Part shown: positions 33,504 through 43,240 of the stretch, one piece after another | How the letters are laid out: every line of letters begins with the position of its first letter | Numbering within the stretch: position 1 is the stretch's first letter | Assembly: GCF_900176005.1 (NCBI RefSeq) | Contig: NZ_LT838272.1 | Coordinates: 2,313,587-2,377,586, forward strand | Origin: Thermanaeromonas toyohensis ToBE | GTDB lineage: Bacteria > Bacillota > DSM-521 > Neomoorellales > Neomoorellaceae | Reading direction: 5' to 3' | Length of the DNA: 64,000 nt | The notes under the pieces: model-generated | The model's database searches: none | Told to the model about the DNA's origin: nothing | Seen by the model: the letters and a program-made list of their open reading frames with translations, nothing else | Position numbers and translations under genes: made by a program

Positions 33504-34970
33504 TAAATGCACCCCGCCTTCTAGCATTTTCCTGTTAACCGGGCAATAGATTTCGACGTGAGATAGGGATAATCCTTCCAATCGCAATAAAACCAAAAAC
33601 TTTTGCTTCTCCGGCAAAAAACGCGTAAAAGTATAAGCCAGGCTACCAGGAAGCTTTACCAAAAATATCCTGATAGCCTGGCGAGAAGAAATTTCTTCCC
33701 AAAGCCCAGCTTCTTTAACCATCCATTCGGCCAGTACTCCATAGCCTCTAGCTGGATCATTTACAAAAACATGGGTTATAGCTCCTACCAACCGGCCATC
33801 TTGGATAATGGGGCTCCCGCTCATTCCCTGGATGATCCCGCCTGTCAAGGTTAATAACCGGGGATCTGTTATGCGAATAATTAAGCCTTTACCATGGGGG
33901 TATTGCTGGGGTAACACCTTCTCAATATAAGCCTTAAACCTTTCTACTTGTTCTCCCGAGATTACAGTTAATATTTCTGCTTCTCCAGGATGAACCTGCG
34001 AAACTAGGGCTACAGGGATGGGCTCAGGATATGGCCCCGGAGCAGGCCTTCCCTCTAATATACCAAAGATACCGAATTCAGTATTTTTTTGTATTATACC
34101 GCTAAATTCTCCCTTGTCCAGAAATACCCCCACCTTTTCCCCTGGGTACCCCCGGCGACCTTGGTGAATACCCTGGACCAAAGCAGCCACTATACGCCCT
34201 CCAGTGATACTTATCTCCCTCTGGCTTCCTTCCGGAACCACTTTATGACCTAGGGCCCCGTAGATGCCCCGTACCGGATCGTAAAAGGTTAAAGTACCTA
34301 CCCCTGCTGTGCTATCCCGGACATAAAGCCCAAGGCGATAACGTCTCGTCTTGGGGCAGTATTCAGGTTTTACTTTAGCCGTAAAGGTATGCTGTCCCCG
34401 GCGTACTAAGAGTTCAGCTTCACGGCCGGCTCTCCCAGCAGCATCTATTAACTGAGCTAAAGCTTCTTCGCTAGTGACTTCTTGCCCATCCACAGCTAAA
34501 ATGGTATCGCCCACCGCCAAGCCGGCTAGTCGTCCCGGGTATTTTGTCTTTCCAGGAGCCGTTTCCACCCCAGCTTCTCCCACTACCACTACACCTTGGG
34601 TACGCAGAAGGATACCGATAGAGTGACCCCCAGGGATTACAGATACTGGCTTTATTACTTGAACTTTAATGTTTTTCAAAGGAATAAGACCAAAAAGCTT
34701 TAATTCTAGGTGTAAATCTCCAGCAGCCCAAGTCTTAATTTTTCCGTTTGCGCAAAAGATGCGGTCAACATCTTGGCCGTCATATAGGAACCAGCTTAAG
34801 CCTTTCTCTAAGAAAGAAGGTAATTCCCAATTAAGGTTAATATTTTCTCCTAATGCAACCTGTTGTTCTTCCGGTAGAGCGAAAAAACCACGCACCGGTG
34901 GGGAAAGATATCCTAAGAATAGAATAAAGGCTAATATTACACCTAAAAGTTGGCGTTTTAGGTTTTTCAA
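32742..34970 (-). CDS. spoIVB: SpoIVB-Spo0A uninterrupted reading frame
   Basis: A single 742-codon frame. Residues 1-30 are a signal/anchor helix, about 105-200 a PDZ domain ([20 protein letters not shown]), and about 205-428 the SpoIVB serine protease with catalytic Ser in [20 protein letters not shown] and His in [10 protein letters not shown]. SpoIVB normally ends near there (about 426 residues), and spo0A is a separate gene. Here no stop occurs: about 60 unusual residues lead into a complete Spo0A from residue 490. A terminator-like hairpin, a sigma-H-like promoter and a ribosome site lie in the join, so two separate products are likely despite the open frame. Confidence 0.85.
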   Translation of the reverse strand: MKNLKRQLLGVILAFILFLGYLSPPVRGFFALPEEQQVALGENINLNWELPSFLEKGLSWFLYDGQDVDRIFCANGKIKTWAAGDLHLELKLFGLIPLKNIKVQVIKPVSVIPGGHSIGILLRTQGVVVVGEAGVETAPGKTKYPGRLAGLAVGDTILAVDGQEVTSEEALAQLIDAAGRAGREAELLVRRGQHTFTAKVKPEYCPKTRRYRLGLYVRDSTAGVGTLTFYDPVRGIYGALGHKVVPEGSQREISITGGRIVAALVQGIHQGRRGYPGEKVGVFLDKGEFSGIIQKNTEFGIFGILEGRPAPGPYPEPIPVALVSQVHPGEAEILTVISGEQVERFKAYIEKVLPQQYPHGKGLIIRITDPRLLTLTGGIIQGMSGSPIIQDGRLVGAITHVFVNDPARGYGVLAEWMVKEAGLWEEISSRQAIRIFLVKLPGSLAYTFTRFLPEKQKFLVLLRLEGLSLSHVEIYCPVNRKMLEGGVHLMGQPIKVLIADDNREFCEVLEEFFNEQPDLILTGIAHNGHETLQLIREHEPDIVVLDIIMPHLDGIGVLERLAEWEHRPKIVVLTTLGQEAMTIRTLELGADYYILKPFDLEVLGNRLRQLANGQSFSTSSPVVRNRNMDVEVTKILHQMGIPAHIKGYQYLREAILLVIEDMNLLGAVTKELYPMIARKYMTTPSRVERAIRHAIELAWDRGNVEMMTKFFGYTINMERGKPTNSEFIAMVADKLRIGAKIN
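33549..33578 (-). promoter_or_regulatory. Sigma-H-like promoter of spo0A, inside the fused frame
   Basis: GAAGGATTA (33578-33570), 12 bp, then GTCGAAATC (33557-33549), matching RNAGGAWWW-N12-RNNGAAWWW. The start would be near 33541, giving a leader of about 38 nt to the spo0A ATG. CGTCGAA in the -10 is one base from a Spo0A box, allowing autocontrol. In Bacillus the sporulation promoter of spo0A is also sigma-H dependent. Confidence 0.68.
33638..33681 (-). terminator. Hairpin at the spoIVB end, inside the fused frame
   Basis: CCAGGCTATCAGGA (33681-33668) and TCCTGGTAGCCTGG (33651-33638) form a 14-pair stem with one G-U and a 16-nt loop on the minus strand. T-rich but interrupted sequence follows (CTTATACTTTT, later TTTTTT). 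It begins just past the expected end of SpoIVB, where a terminator would stand if spoIVB had its stop codon. Confidence 0.55.
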
Positions 34971-35102
34971 GACCTCACCTCGCTTTTTTCTTTTTTAGTG
35001 GTCTAAAAATAAAATGCCCCGCTTAGCCGCTTTTATGCTGTAAAAAACGGGCTACTAGCGAGGCTTAGCTTACCAGAGGGTGAAATAACGGGATATTTTG
35101 TT

Positions 35103-36791
35103 TTAATTTCGTTTAATTGCTTTAGCTTGGTCTAAAAGTTCTGCTGCATGTTTTAGGGCTGTTGGGCTAGCTTCTCCCGACAACAAACGGGCAAGCTCTA
35201 GCAGTCTCTCCTCTCCCGTTAGCTCTTTTACTAGAGTATAAGTGCGGTTACCTTGAACCACTTTGTTCACGTTAAAATGATGATCAGCAAGGCTGGCCAA
35301 TTGGGCAGAATGGGTGACACACAGGACCTGACGTTTTCTGCCGATATGTGCTAGGCGAAGGGCTACGCTCCGAGCAGCTTGACCACCCACACCAGCATCG
35401 ATTTCATCAAAGATCAGGGTGGGAATCTCATCTACACCAGCTAAAATGCTTTTTAGAGCCAACATTACCCTAGCCATTTCGCCTCCTGAAGCTATTTGGG
35501 CTAAGGGATACGTTCCCTCCCCAGGATTAGGTTGGAAATAAAATTCAATTTCATCTTTACCTACAGGTCCTGGGTCTTCCCGGCAGCGTAAGGCAATAGT
35601 CACCTTTGCCGCTGGCATGGCTAGCTCCCGTAAGACCACTTGAATTTCCTTTTCTAATTCCTTTGCTGCTTTAAGACGTAAATGGTGGAGTTTAGCAGCT
35701 TTTTCTTCATAAACGGAAAGTAAATTTTCACTTTCTTTTTCTAAGCGGGAAGCTAACTCCTCGCTTTGCTCTAAACGGGCCAGGGTGGCGGCTGCTTCTT
35801 CGCGGAAACGTAAGATGTCTTCCAAGGTACGGCCGTATTTTCTATGCAAGCGCCGCAAAGTTTCTAGCCTATCTTCTATTTCCTGCAATCGCTTAGGATC
35901 GAACTCAAGGGCCTCCCTATAAGAGCGCAGGGCCTTAGCTACCTCTTCCACTTGTAAGCTGGCCTCTTCTAACATGGTCACCCATTTCTTTAATCCGGGA
36001 TCTAAGTTAGCCATGGAGATAAGAATTTCCCCCGCTTGGGCTAGAAGATCATAAGCCGAGGCTTGTCTCACCCCTCCTCCGAAGAGATGGGTATAAACCA
36101 TCTCTGCGCCCCTGGCCAGCTCTTCCGCGGAAGTTAGTATCTTAAGCTCTTGCTTAAGTTCTTCTTCTTCACCCAGCTTGGGAGCCGCTCGATCTATTTC
36201 CTCTATCTGGAACCGTAATAAGTCTTTCTGCCTTTCCCGCTCACTAGGATCACCATACAATTCTTCTAGCTCATGCTTAACTGCCCGCCAACGGCTATAT
36301 ATCTCTGTTATTTCCTTACGCAAAGTTGTAAGGCCTGCAAAACTGTCTAATAGCTGTAGCTGGTAGGTAGGACGCAGGAGGGATTGGTAAGCGTGCTGGC
36401 CGTGGATGTCTACTAGATGCTGGCCTATTTTTTGATACATAGACAAGGTAACCGGGCGACCATTGATCCGGCAAGAATGGCGGCCGCTCCGGCTCAATTC
36501 CCGCGTTAAAAGAAGGCTTCCATCTTCTTCCGGTTTAAAACCTAGCTCTTTTAAGATTCCTTCTACGCCTTTTAAATCCTGGCAATAAAAAAGCCCACTA
36601 ACACATCCCCGCTCGGCTCCCTCGCGTAGGTATTCCCCAGATGCCCGAGCTCCTACTAGCAAACCTATGGCATCTATGATTATAGATTTCCCTGCCCCTG
36701 TTTCTCCAGTAACTACGTTTAGCCCAGGCCCTAAATTTAGCTTCAGTTTTTCAATTAAAGCAAAATTTTCTATTTGAAGTTCGGCAAGCAT
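35103..36791 (-). CDS. recN: DNA repair protein RecN
   Basis: A 562-residue SMC-like ATPase: Walker A in GETGAGKSIIIDAI, long coiled coil (about 150-370), and C-terminal Walker B LIFDEIDAGVGGQ with signature ASGGEMARVMLA. RecN gathers DNA ends in double-strand break repair. The argR-recN-spoIVB-spo0A order is typical of Firmicutes. The 132 bp to spoIVB hold no clear terminator. Confidence 0.96.
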   Translation of the reverse strand: MLAELQIENFALIEKLKLNLGPGLNVVTGETGAGKSIIIDAIGLLVGARASGEYLREGAERGCVSGLFYCQDLKGVEGILKELGFKPEEDGSLLLTRELSRSGRHSCRINGRPVTLSMYQKIGQHLVDIHGQHAYQSLLRPTYQLQLLDSFAGLTTLRKEITEIYSRWRAVKHELEELYGDPSERERQKDLLRFQIEEIDRAAPKLGEEEELKQELKILTSAEELARGAEMVYTHLFGGGVRQASAYDLLAQAGEILISMANLDPGLKKWVTMLEEASLQVEEVAKALRSYREALEFDPKRLQEIEDRLETLRRLHRKYGRTLEDILRFREEAAATLARLEQSEELASRLEKESENLLSVYEEKAAKLHHLRLKAAKELEKEIQVVLRELAMPAAKVTIALRCREDPGPVGKDEIEFYFQPNPGEGTYPLAQIASGGEMARVMLALKSILAGVDEIPTLIFDEIDAGVGGQAARSVALRLAHIGRKRQVLCVTHSAQLASLADHHFNVNKVVQGNRTYTLVKELTGEERLLELARLLSGEASPTALKHAAELLDQAKAIKRN

Positions 36792-36797
36792 ACTCCT

Positions 36798-37262
36798 TTA
36801 CCTCCTGTGGTGCAGGAGAGCGTGGAAACGTTCTAAGATTCCTGGTACGGCTTCCTTAGGTCTTACAATAACCAAGATGGTATCATCTCCCGCTACAGTC
36901 CCTATAATCTCTGGCCACTCCACCTGGTCAATACAGGAGGCTACAGCATGGGCAGTACCTGGAAGGGTTCGAATAACGACTAGATTCTCACTAAAGTCTA
37001 CTTTAAGAACTGAGTCTTGGAAAAGCCTTTCTAAACGGAGGTAAGGATTGGAACGCCTATCTTCTGGGGGAAGGGCATAGCGGTACCTGTTCTCACCAAA
37101 AGGAACTTTTATAAGTCCTAGCTCTTTGATGTCCCGCGATACAGTAGCCTGGGTAACCTTTAAACCCCTTTTCTTAAGTTCTTGGGTTAACTGCCACTGG
37201 GTAGCCACAGGTTTTTCAGTAATGATGCCCAGGATAAGCCGCTGGCGAGCAGCCTTATCCAT
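36798..37262 (-). CDS. argR: Arginine repressor ArgR
   Basis: A 154-residue ArgR/AhrC: N-terminal winged helix (QRLILGIITEKPVATQWQLT; ATVSRDIKELGLIKVP) and C-terminal hexamerisation and arginine-binding domain (GTAHAVASCIDQVEWPEIIG; TVAGDDTILVIVR). With arginine it represses arginine synthesis genes. It is 6 bp from recN and 2 bp after nadK, so all three are co-transcribed. Confidence 0.96.
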   Translation of the reverse strand: MDKAARQRLILGIITEKPVATQWQLTQELKKRGLKVTQATVSRDIKELGLIKVPFGENRYRYALPPEDRRSNPYLRLERLFQDSVLKVDFSENLVVIRTLPGTAHAVASCIDQVEWPEIIGTVAGDDTILVIVRPKEAVPGILERFHALLHHRR

Positions 37263-37264
37263 CC

Positions 37265-38113
37265 TTACCCCCCTTCCCTAAACTTCTCCCGGAGAAGACT
37301 ATAGAAGGACCGGTCCCGGAGCCTTATTAACCGCGCCGGAAAGGAAGCTCGGGTGGTTACTATTTCATCTTTGTGGATTAAATTTATTCCCTGCTGGCCA
37401 TCCACGGTAAGCATCACTTCGGCGCTAGCAGTATAAACCCTCACCCGGATCTCTTGTTCTGCTGGTACCACCAGCGGCCGGGCATAAAGGGTATGGGGGC
37501 ATATGGGGGTTAGGATCATTACCTGTAGTTGGGGCGAAACTAAAGGACCTCCCGCAGATAGGGAGTAAGCCGTGGACCCGGTTGGGGAGGAAATGATGAG
37601 ACCATCCGCGCGGTAGGTATCGAGGTAATAGGGACCTATGTAAACTTCCAACCTTAGCATACGGGAGAAAGCTCCTTTAGTAATGACCACATCATTTAAA
37701 GCCCAAAATTGTTTTTGAGATCCCTGGCGTTCTAAATAACTTGCTAGCATCATGCGCTCTTCGATGCGGAAACGTCCTAAAAGGAGCTGTTCTACGGCTG
37801 GAAAGAGTTCCTTCACTTCAATTTCAGTAAGGAAACCTAAATGGCCTAAGTTTACTCCTAAAATAGGGGTACCCCAGGGAGCCATGATGCGTGCAGCTCG
37901 AAGAAGGGTCCCATCACCTCCCAAGGATAACACACAATTAGCGGTGGCCAGGGTTTCGGGTTCAGCCCCCCACCAGGGGCAACCTAATTTTACAGCATTG
38001 CTCTTTAGGATTAGGGGCTCAACCCCTCGCTGTTCCAGCCACCTAGCTAGTTCTAACGTTACCTCACCCACTCCTAATTTATCCAAGTTAGCAATAAACC
38101 CTATTTTCTGCAA
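37265..38113 (-). CDS. nadK: NAD kinase
   Basis: A 282-residue ATP-NAD kinase with LSLGGDGTLLRAARI, NLGHLGFLTEIEVKE, DGLIISSPTGSTAYSLSAGG and the C-terminal VDGQ. It makes NADP from NAD and ATP (or polyphosphate). TTG start with GAGGGACGGGG just before. It stands between tlyA and argR, a common order. Confidence 0.95.
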   Translation of the reverse strand: MQKIGFIANLDKLGVGEVTLELARWLEQRGVEPLILKSNAVKLGCPWWGAEPETLATANCVLSLGGDGTLLRAARIMAPWGTPILGVNLGHLGFLTEIEVKELFPAVEQLLLGRFRIEERMMLASYLERQGSQKQFWALNDVVITKGAFSRMLRLEVYIGPYYLDTYRADGLIISSPTGSTAYSLSAGGPLVSPQLQVMILTPICPHTLYARPLVVPAEQEIRVRVYTASAEVMLTVDGQQGINLIHKDEIVTTRASFPARLIRLRDRSFYSLLREKFREGG

Positions 38114-38179
38114 CCCCGTCCCTCATTTCCAGGAAACATAACCTAAATTATTCTTAAGTTCAATTATACCATAAGATAT

Positions 38180-38992
38180 CTAATGCACTTGGGCATGGGC
38201 CTTATCCACAACTAGGGGGATTAGACTTTTAAGCTCTTCTTCTCCAAGACCTGGGGCATCTAAGATAAGCCAAAGGAAAAACTCCCGGTTCCCTTCCGGT
38301 CCTAGGAGGGGAGAAAAGGTAAGACCCCGGACACCAAAACCCTGGGAGCGGGCACCGAAAGCTACTTCTCGTAATACTTGGCGGTGAACCTCGGGGTCCC
38401 GTACCACCCCCCGTTTACCTACCTTTTCCGGTCCAGCTTCAAATTGGGGTTTAACTAAGGCTAAAACCTGGCCTTCAGGTTTTAAACAGCGCGCTACGGC
38501 ATCCCATACTTTATTAAGCGATATAAAAGATAGATCTAAGGTCGCCAGGTCCACTCGTTCGCCCAAAATCTCCGGTGTTAAGTATCTTAAGTTTATACGT
38601 TCATGGACCACCACCCGGGGATCTTGCCGGAGCCTCCAGTCTAATTGACCATAACCCACATCTACAGCATGAACCCTTATAGCTCCATGTTTCAAAAGGC
38701 AATCCGTAAACCCTCCGGTGGAAGCCCCTGCATCCAAAGCCACCTTGCCTTTAGGGTCCACCGGGAAAACTTCCAAGGCATGTTGTAATTTTAGCCCACC
38801 CCGGCTTACATAAGGGCAGGGAGAGCCTATTACTTTTAATTGAGCATTAACTGGTATCATGGTCCCTGGCTTGGTCACCTTCTGCCCCTCTACTAGGACC
38901 TCGCCAGCCATGATGGCTACTCGCGCCCTTTCCCGGCTAGGAAACAACCCCCTTTCTACTAGCAGCAAATCCAACCTCTTCTTAGGACTCAC
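38180..38992 (-). CDS. tlyA: TlyA-family rRNA 2'-O-methyltransferase
   Basis: A 270-residue protein: S4 RNA-binding domain (about 5-65, RLDLLLVERGLFPSRERARV) and an FtsJ-like methyltransferase (ALDAGASTGGFTDCLLKHGA; VDLATLDLSFISL). TlyA proteins methylate rRNA ribose and were once called hemolysin A. GTG start. It follows dxs by 27 bp, in an order seen in many Firmicutes. Confidence 0.93.
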   Translation of the reverse strand: MSPKKRLDLLLVERGLFPSRERARVAIMAGEVLVEGQKVTKPGTMIPVNAQLKVIGSPCPYVSRGGLKLQHALEVFPVDPKGKVALDAGASTGGFTDCLLKHGAIRVHAVDVGYGQLDWRLRQDPRVVVHERINLRYLTPEILGERVDLATLDLSFISLNKVWDAVARCLKPEGQVLALVKPQFEAGPEKVGKRGVVRDPEVHRQVLREVAFGARSQGFGVRGLTFSPLLGPEGNREFFLWLILDAPGLGEEELKSLIPLVVDKAHAQVH

Positions 38993-39019
38993 CTAAATCT
39001 TCCTCCTAAGGCTTACCCT

Positions 39020-40894
39020 TTAATTCAAAAATAAAGTCTCCACAGCTTGAGCAATGGCCGGGGCGGTAAGGCCTAGTTTCTCCCTCAACATATCAGGTTT
39101 CCCGTGCTCCACAAAAATATCCCTGCTGATACCTAAGGTTTTAACTTTTACACCCGTACATCCAGCCTCAGCCAAGGCCTCCAAAACTGCGCTTCCAAAC
39201 CCTCCAGCCACCACATGTTCCTCTAAAGTCACAAGGTGTCCCGTTTTTTGGGCCCATTCCACGATCAGGTCTTTATCTAAAGGTTTAATGAAACGAGCAT
39301 TGATAACAGCTACTTCGAGCCCCTGGGTGGCCAGCCTTTCAGCCGCTTCCAAGGCCGCATACACTAAGGGGCCAATGGCTACAATGACCGCTTGCCGACC
39401 ATCCCGCAAAATTTCTCCTTTGCCTACAGGTAATGGACGTGCTGGATCTTCCAGGGGCACTCCCACCCCCGGACCTCGCGGATAACGCAAGGCCACAGGT
39501 CCCTCAATTTGAAGAGCGGTTACCAACATATCTTTAAGCTCTTGCTCATCCTTAGGCGCCATAAGGACCATCCCCGGAATACACCGCAAAAGGGCTATAT
39601 CAAATATGCCCTGGTGCGTCTCCCCATCTTCTCCTACCAGTCCTGCCCGGTCCAGCACTAGGGTAACCGGAAGATGCATCAGGGCCACATCATGGATCAC
39701 TTGGTCCACGGCTCGCTGGAGGAAAGTTGAGTAAATCGCTACCACAGGACGGAAACCCATGGTGGCCAGGCCGGCTGCCAGGGTCACCGCATGCTGCTCT
39801 GCAATACCTACATCGAAAAAGCGTGCTGGGAACCGCCGGGCAAAGGGCATGAGGCCTGTCCCTTCCGGCATAGCCGCTGTAATAGCCACTATCCGTTCAT
39901 CTTTCTCTGCTTGGCGGACAAGTTCGGCACCGAACACAGAAGTAAAGGTAGCCGGTCCAGAAGAAGGTAACACCTTCCCAGTATGGGGATCAAAAGGGCC
40001 TACTCCATGGAATACCTCCGGCCGGGCTTCCGCTGGAGGATAACCTTTACCCTTTTGGGTTACGACATGCACTAGGACCGGCCCCGGGGTCCGGCGAGCC
40101 TGCTTAAGCACTTCTTTAAGCTGGGATAGATTGTGACCATCGATGGGTCCTAAATAGGTAAACCCTAGCTCCTCAAAAAGCATACCTGGGATAACTAAAT
40201 ATTTAAGGCTATCCTTTAAACGCTCTATCAATTTTAAAAAATGCGGTCCTACCCGGGGCAGGCGTCTCAAGATAAACTCTAGTTCCTCTTTACTCCGGAA
40301 ATAGCGAGGATCTGTGCGCAACCGGGAAAGATAAGCAGCAAGCCCCCCTACCGGACCCGAAATTGACATTTCGTTATCGTTTAATACCACAATCAAATGG
40401 GTTTTGAGGTGACCAGCATGGTTCAAAGCCTCAAAGGCCATACCGCCAGTCAAGGCTCCATCGCCAATAACCGCCACGACCTCAAAATCTTCTCCTCTTA
40501 AATCCCGGGCCAGAGCTATCCCTAGGGCAGCAGATATGGAGGTGCTGCTATGCCCAGTATTAAAAACATCATGGGGGCTCTCTGACCTTTTAGGAAAACC
40601 GCTTAAGCCCCCGAACTGGCGCAAAGTAGCAAATCGATCCCTTCGCCCGGTAAGGATCTTATGGACATAACATTGATGCCCTACGTCCCAAATTATTTTA
40701 TCCCTAGGTGAGTGGAATACAGTGTGTAAGGCCAGGGTAAGTTCCACCACCCCCAGATTAGGGGCCAGATGGCCACCTGTTCTAGCCACCACGGATATTA
40801 ATTCTTCCCGTATTTCTTGGGCCAAGATTTCTAACTGCTTAAGGCTTAAGGATTTTAGATCTTCCGGCGAGTTGATCTTGTTTAGGAGCCTCAT
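39020..40894 (-). CDS. dxs: 1-deoxy-D-xylulose-5-phosphate synthase
   Basis: A 624-residue thiamine-diphosphate enzyme with [20 protein letters not shown] (cofactor site), the transketolase domain [20 protein letters not shown] and the C-terminal domain. It joins pyruvate and glyceraldehyde 3-phosphate to make DXP, the first step of the MEP isoprenoid path. Its ATG overlaps the oapA stop by 4 bp. ispA lies just beyond OLE RNA, so this is an isoprenoid gene cluster. Confidence 0.97.
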   Translation of the reverse strand: MRLLNKINSPEDLKSLSLKQLEILAQEIREELISVVARTGGHLAPNLGVVELTLALHTVFHSPRDKIIWDVGHQCYVHKILTGRRDRFATLRQFGGLSGFPKRSESPHDVFNTGHSSTSISAALGIALARDLRGEDFEVVAVIGDGALTGGMAFEALNHAGHLKTHLIVVLNDNEMSISGPVGGLAAYLSRLRTDPRYFRSKEELEFILRRLPRVGPHFLKLIERLKDSLKYLVIPGMLFEELGFTYLGPIDGHNLSQLKEVLKQARRTPGPVLVHVVTQKGKGYPPAEARPEVFHGVGPFDPHTGKVLPSSGPATFTSVFGAELVRQAEKDERIVAITAAMPEGTGLMPFARRFPARFFDVGIAEQHAVTLAAGLATMGFRPVVAIYSTFLQRAVDQVIHDVALMHLPVTLVLDRAGLVGEDGETHQGIFDIALLRCIPGMVLMAPKDEQELKDMLVTALQIEGPVALRYPRGPGVGVPLEDPARPLPVGKGEILRDGRQAVIVAIGPLVYAALEAAERLATQGLEVAVINARFIKPLDKDLIVEWAQKTGHLVTLEEHVVAGGFGSAVLEALAEAGCTGVKVKTLGISRDIFVEHGKPDMLREKLGLTAPAIAQAVETLFLN

Positions 40895-41487
40895 GAACTC
40901 CTACCTTTCCGTCTTGTATTGTTTATAGGTATTAGAGATCTCCCTGTTAACCTCTCTAGAAAGTATAGAATACGGCCTACCCAGAAAACTATTTCATTAG
41001 CCTCCCGCAAGGCAAAGCTTTTACCTAAAGCCTTGCCCCCCACGGTTAAGCCAGAAATAGTCGCCGTCATGGCCGTACTTATCCATATATCCTGGGCAGA
41101 TCCTCCTACCAAGCGGAAAAGGATGCTCGCTCCTATAGCTCCGCTTAAGGTAGCGCATACATCGCCCACTACGTCATTGGCGAAGCTAGCTACCCGATCG
41201 GCGTTACGAAGGAGCCATAAAGCTTCTCTCGCACCCTCTACCTTTCTAGCAGCGCGAGCATGCAAAGGTGGTTCTAGGGCTGCCGCTACCGCTATACCTA
41301 GAATATCAAAGGCTATACCTATAAGAATAATTACTACTAGTAGAATAAAAGAGACCAGGAAGGAAGCTAAACGTCCAATGAAAGTCTGGGATAAGTAACC
41401 TAAGCTTAAGGCCAAAAAAAAAGTACCAATACCTGTAGTTAGTGCATTTCGCCACGGTTTTCGGTTTCGGTTTTTAGTACTACCCAA
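40891..41487 (-). CDS. oapA: OLE-associated membrane protein OapA
   Basis: A 198-residue membrane protein with about four membrane segments ([40 protein letters not shown]) and a DUF21-like stretch [20 protein letters not shown]. OapA binds OLE RNA at the membrane and is encoded directly after it; here it follows a structured non-coding segment and precedes dxs, the described order. The tails are strongly basic ([19 protein letters not shown]), fitting RNA contact. TTG start with AAGGGGAG. Identified by context and character rather than by alignment. Confidence 0.82.
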   Translation of the reverse strand: MGSTKNRNRKPWRNALTTGIGTFFLALSLGYLSQTFIGRLASFLVSFILLVVIILIGIAFDILGIAVAAALEPPLHARAARKVEGAREALWLLRNADRVASFANDVVGDVCATLSGAIGASILFRLVGGSAQDIWISTAMTATISGLTVGGKALGKSFALREANEIVFWVGRILYFLERLTGRSLIPINNTRRKGRSS

Positions 41488-41519
41488 ATAGCAGGACTCC
41501 CCTTAATTTACAAGGACTA

Positions 41520-42126
41520 TTCTCCCTTACCGCTACAGTGGGTGGCGACCTGCCAGGTAAACGTTGTGGCTTAGGTCCAGCAGGTTTTCCCGGCAACCTA
41601 CCGCCCGTCGCCGCAAGCGGCGGTTCCCCTTTAAAGGTTGCCCTGTAACGTCGCCGTATACAGAGCTGGATCACCACTTAGCACACACTTTAATCCCTGG
41701 CAGGCCTTACCAGCAAAGCGGTAAACAGCCTAGGAGTTTTCCTCCACAGCACCCACCCTTCCCTAGCCTCTTTTGCAGTTGTGGTTTCAACAGCCAGTTT
41801 CCACCACAACCACTCAAGGCAGGCTACGCTGCAGCCAGCACCCTTTGTACCGACTGCAGGTTTATACCCCAAGCCATAGTACTCATCCCTAGTGTAGACT
41901 TTCCCACGCACTTGGGTCTCCGCGGAAGGAGGGTCAACGCCTACATGCCTTTGTAGATCGCCCCCCTTCCTTAACTCCCAGCACCAGCCCCCGACTGGGC
42001 GTCGGCAGCCAGCACCAGGAACTTCATCGCTGTGCCCTTGACGGATTTTTAGGCCCGTCTTCAGGAAGGGCAGCACTGACTAGGATACTGCGCCACCCAC
42101 TAAACTGGTAGGCCTAAGCCCTGGTA
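41520..42126 (-). ncRNA. ole: OLE RNA (ornate large extremophilic RNA)
   Basis: This GC-rich segment between ispA and oapA has no good gene but many RNA stems. GTGGGTGGCG (42100-42091) pairs exactly with CGCCACCCAC (41547-41538), closing a 563-nt domain. Inside are GTTGTGG/CCACAAC (41820-41814 with 41784-41778) and a CGCCG-CGGCG tetraloop hairpin (41622-41609). From the predicted start to the 3' side of the closing stem is about 600 nt, the known size of OLE RNA, which forms a membrane ribonucleoprotein with OapA and serves stress and alcohol tolerance. The 3' end is not fixed. Confidence 0.85.
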
Positions 42127-42132
42127 GCATGT

Positions 42133-42162
42133 ATTATAAGGTATAAAAGAACCCCCCAGCAA
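42133..42162 (-). promoter_or_regulatory. Sigma-A promoter of OLE RNA
   Basis: TTGCTG (42162-42157), 18 bp, then a perfect TATAAT (42138-42133), placing the start near 42126, just before the closing stem. From 42163 to 42348 only a small GCTTGC/GCAAGC hairpin is seen, no gene. Confidence 0.75.
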
Positions 42163-42348
42163 GGTGAATGAATAAGAACTATCGCTAGCCACAGCTCGCC
42201 ATGAGGGTTAGAGGAAAAGAAATCTTATAAGACTTTATGTACTTTACTATAGCTTGCTTTTGCAAGCCCTTACTTTACTTTAGACCCCATCACACCTTAA
42301 AAGCCATCTAAGTGCAGACAAAGTAAACCTCGGCTGCGGAAGGTCCCC

Positions 42349-43236
42349 CTAACCCTTACGCTCCACTATATAACGGGCTATGGCCTTTAAGGGCCATGCA
42401 GCTTCCCCTAGCTCTGCTGCTATAATGGCCGCCCGGGTGGCGAGTTCCTGGGCTCTTTGCCTCGATTCTTCTATACCGAAGCAGGCTGGATAAGTGAGCT
42501 TTTGTTTTTTGCTGTCGCTCCCCGCTACCTTCCCGGTATAATAGAATTCCCCTTCTATATCTAGCAAATCATCTACAATTTGAAAAGCAAGCCCGATATC
42601 TTCACCGTAACGGGTTAACTTATCCAGCTGCTCCGTGGTCGCTCCCCCTAGGAGGCCGCCGATGCGGACGCAAGCCCGGATAAGGCTACCCGTCTTATGG
42701 CGGTGAATATATTCCACAAGCTGAGCTTCTGGTGGCTGGCCTTCGGAGAGAAGATCCACTACCTGACCCCCGACTAGTCCCTGGCTACCTGCAGCTTGAG
42801 CTAGCTCACGGACAGCAGCCAGGGTGGCTTCTGGGCTGCTCCCAACTTCCACCTGAGCTGCCAGGACACCGAAAGCCGCGGTAAGCAAGGCATCCCCGGC
42901 CAGGATAGCTATGGCTTCCCCATAAACTTTATGACAAGTCAAGCGCCCCCGCCGGTAATCATCATTATCCATGGCAGGGAGGTCATCATGGATAAGGGAA
43001 TAAGTATGAAGGAGCTCTACTGCGCAAGCCGCAGGCAAAAGCCTTTGGGGAGGGCATCCTACTGCTTCCCCTGCCGCTAAAACCAATATAGGGCGGAGCC
43101 TTTTCCCCCCGGCAAAAAGGCTATAGCGCATGGCTTCATGTATGAGGGGGGGGAAAGATCTGGCTGGGGGAAGAACGTGCTCTAGCGCCTCTTCCACGAG
43201 CTTGCGACGGTTAGCAAGATAATCTGCCAAGTCCAT
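42349..43236 (-). CDS. ispA: Farnesyl/geranylgeranyl diphosphate synthase
   Basis: A 295-residue trans-prenyl chain synthase with both Asp-rich motifs: LIHDDLPAMDNDD and FQIVDDLLDIEGE, and GGKRLRP for substrate binding. It condenses isopentenyl diphosphate units to farnesyl diphosphate. I chose the ATG at 43236, behind GGAGGTATAGGGCC and 5 bp after the xseB stop; an upstream start at 43284 would overlap xseB and add an unlikely Trp/Arg-rich tail. Confidence 0.95.
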   Translation of the reverse strand: MDLADYLANRRKLVEEALEHVLPPARSFPPLIHEAMRYSLFAGGKRLRPILVLAAGEAVGCPPQRLLPAACAVELLHTYSLIHDDLPAMDNDDYRRGRLTCHKVYGEAIAILAGDALLTAAFGVLAAQVEVGSSPEATLAAVRELAQAAGSQGLVGGQVVDLLSEGQPPEAQLVEYIHRHKTGSLIRACVRIGGLLGGATTEQLDKLTRYGEDIGLAFQIVDDLLDIEGEFYYTGKVAGSDSKKQKLTYPACFGIEESRQRAQELATRAAIIAAELGEAAWPLKAIARYIVERKG

Positions 43237-43240
43237 GGCC

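Noticed and set aside
41564-42076. Open frames on both strands between ispA and oapA
   Set aside because: They are Pro/Arg/Cys-rich without recognisable domains or ribosome sites and lie inside the stem-rich OLE RNA segment.
41488-42348. HEARO/IscB-type RNA or group II intron
   Set aside because: No IscB or TnpB-like protein, no intron domain V and no reverse transcriptase; the ispA/oapA/dxs context fits OLE RNA instead.
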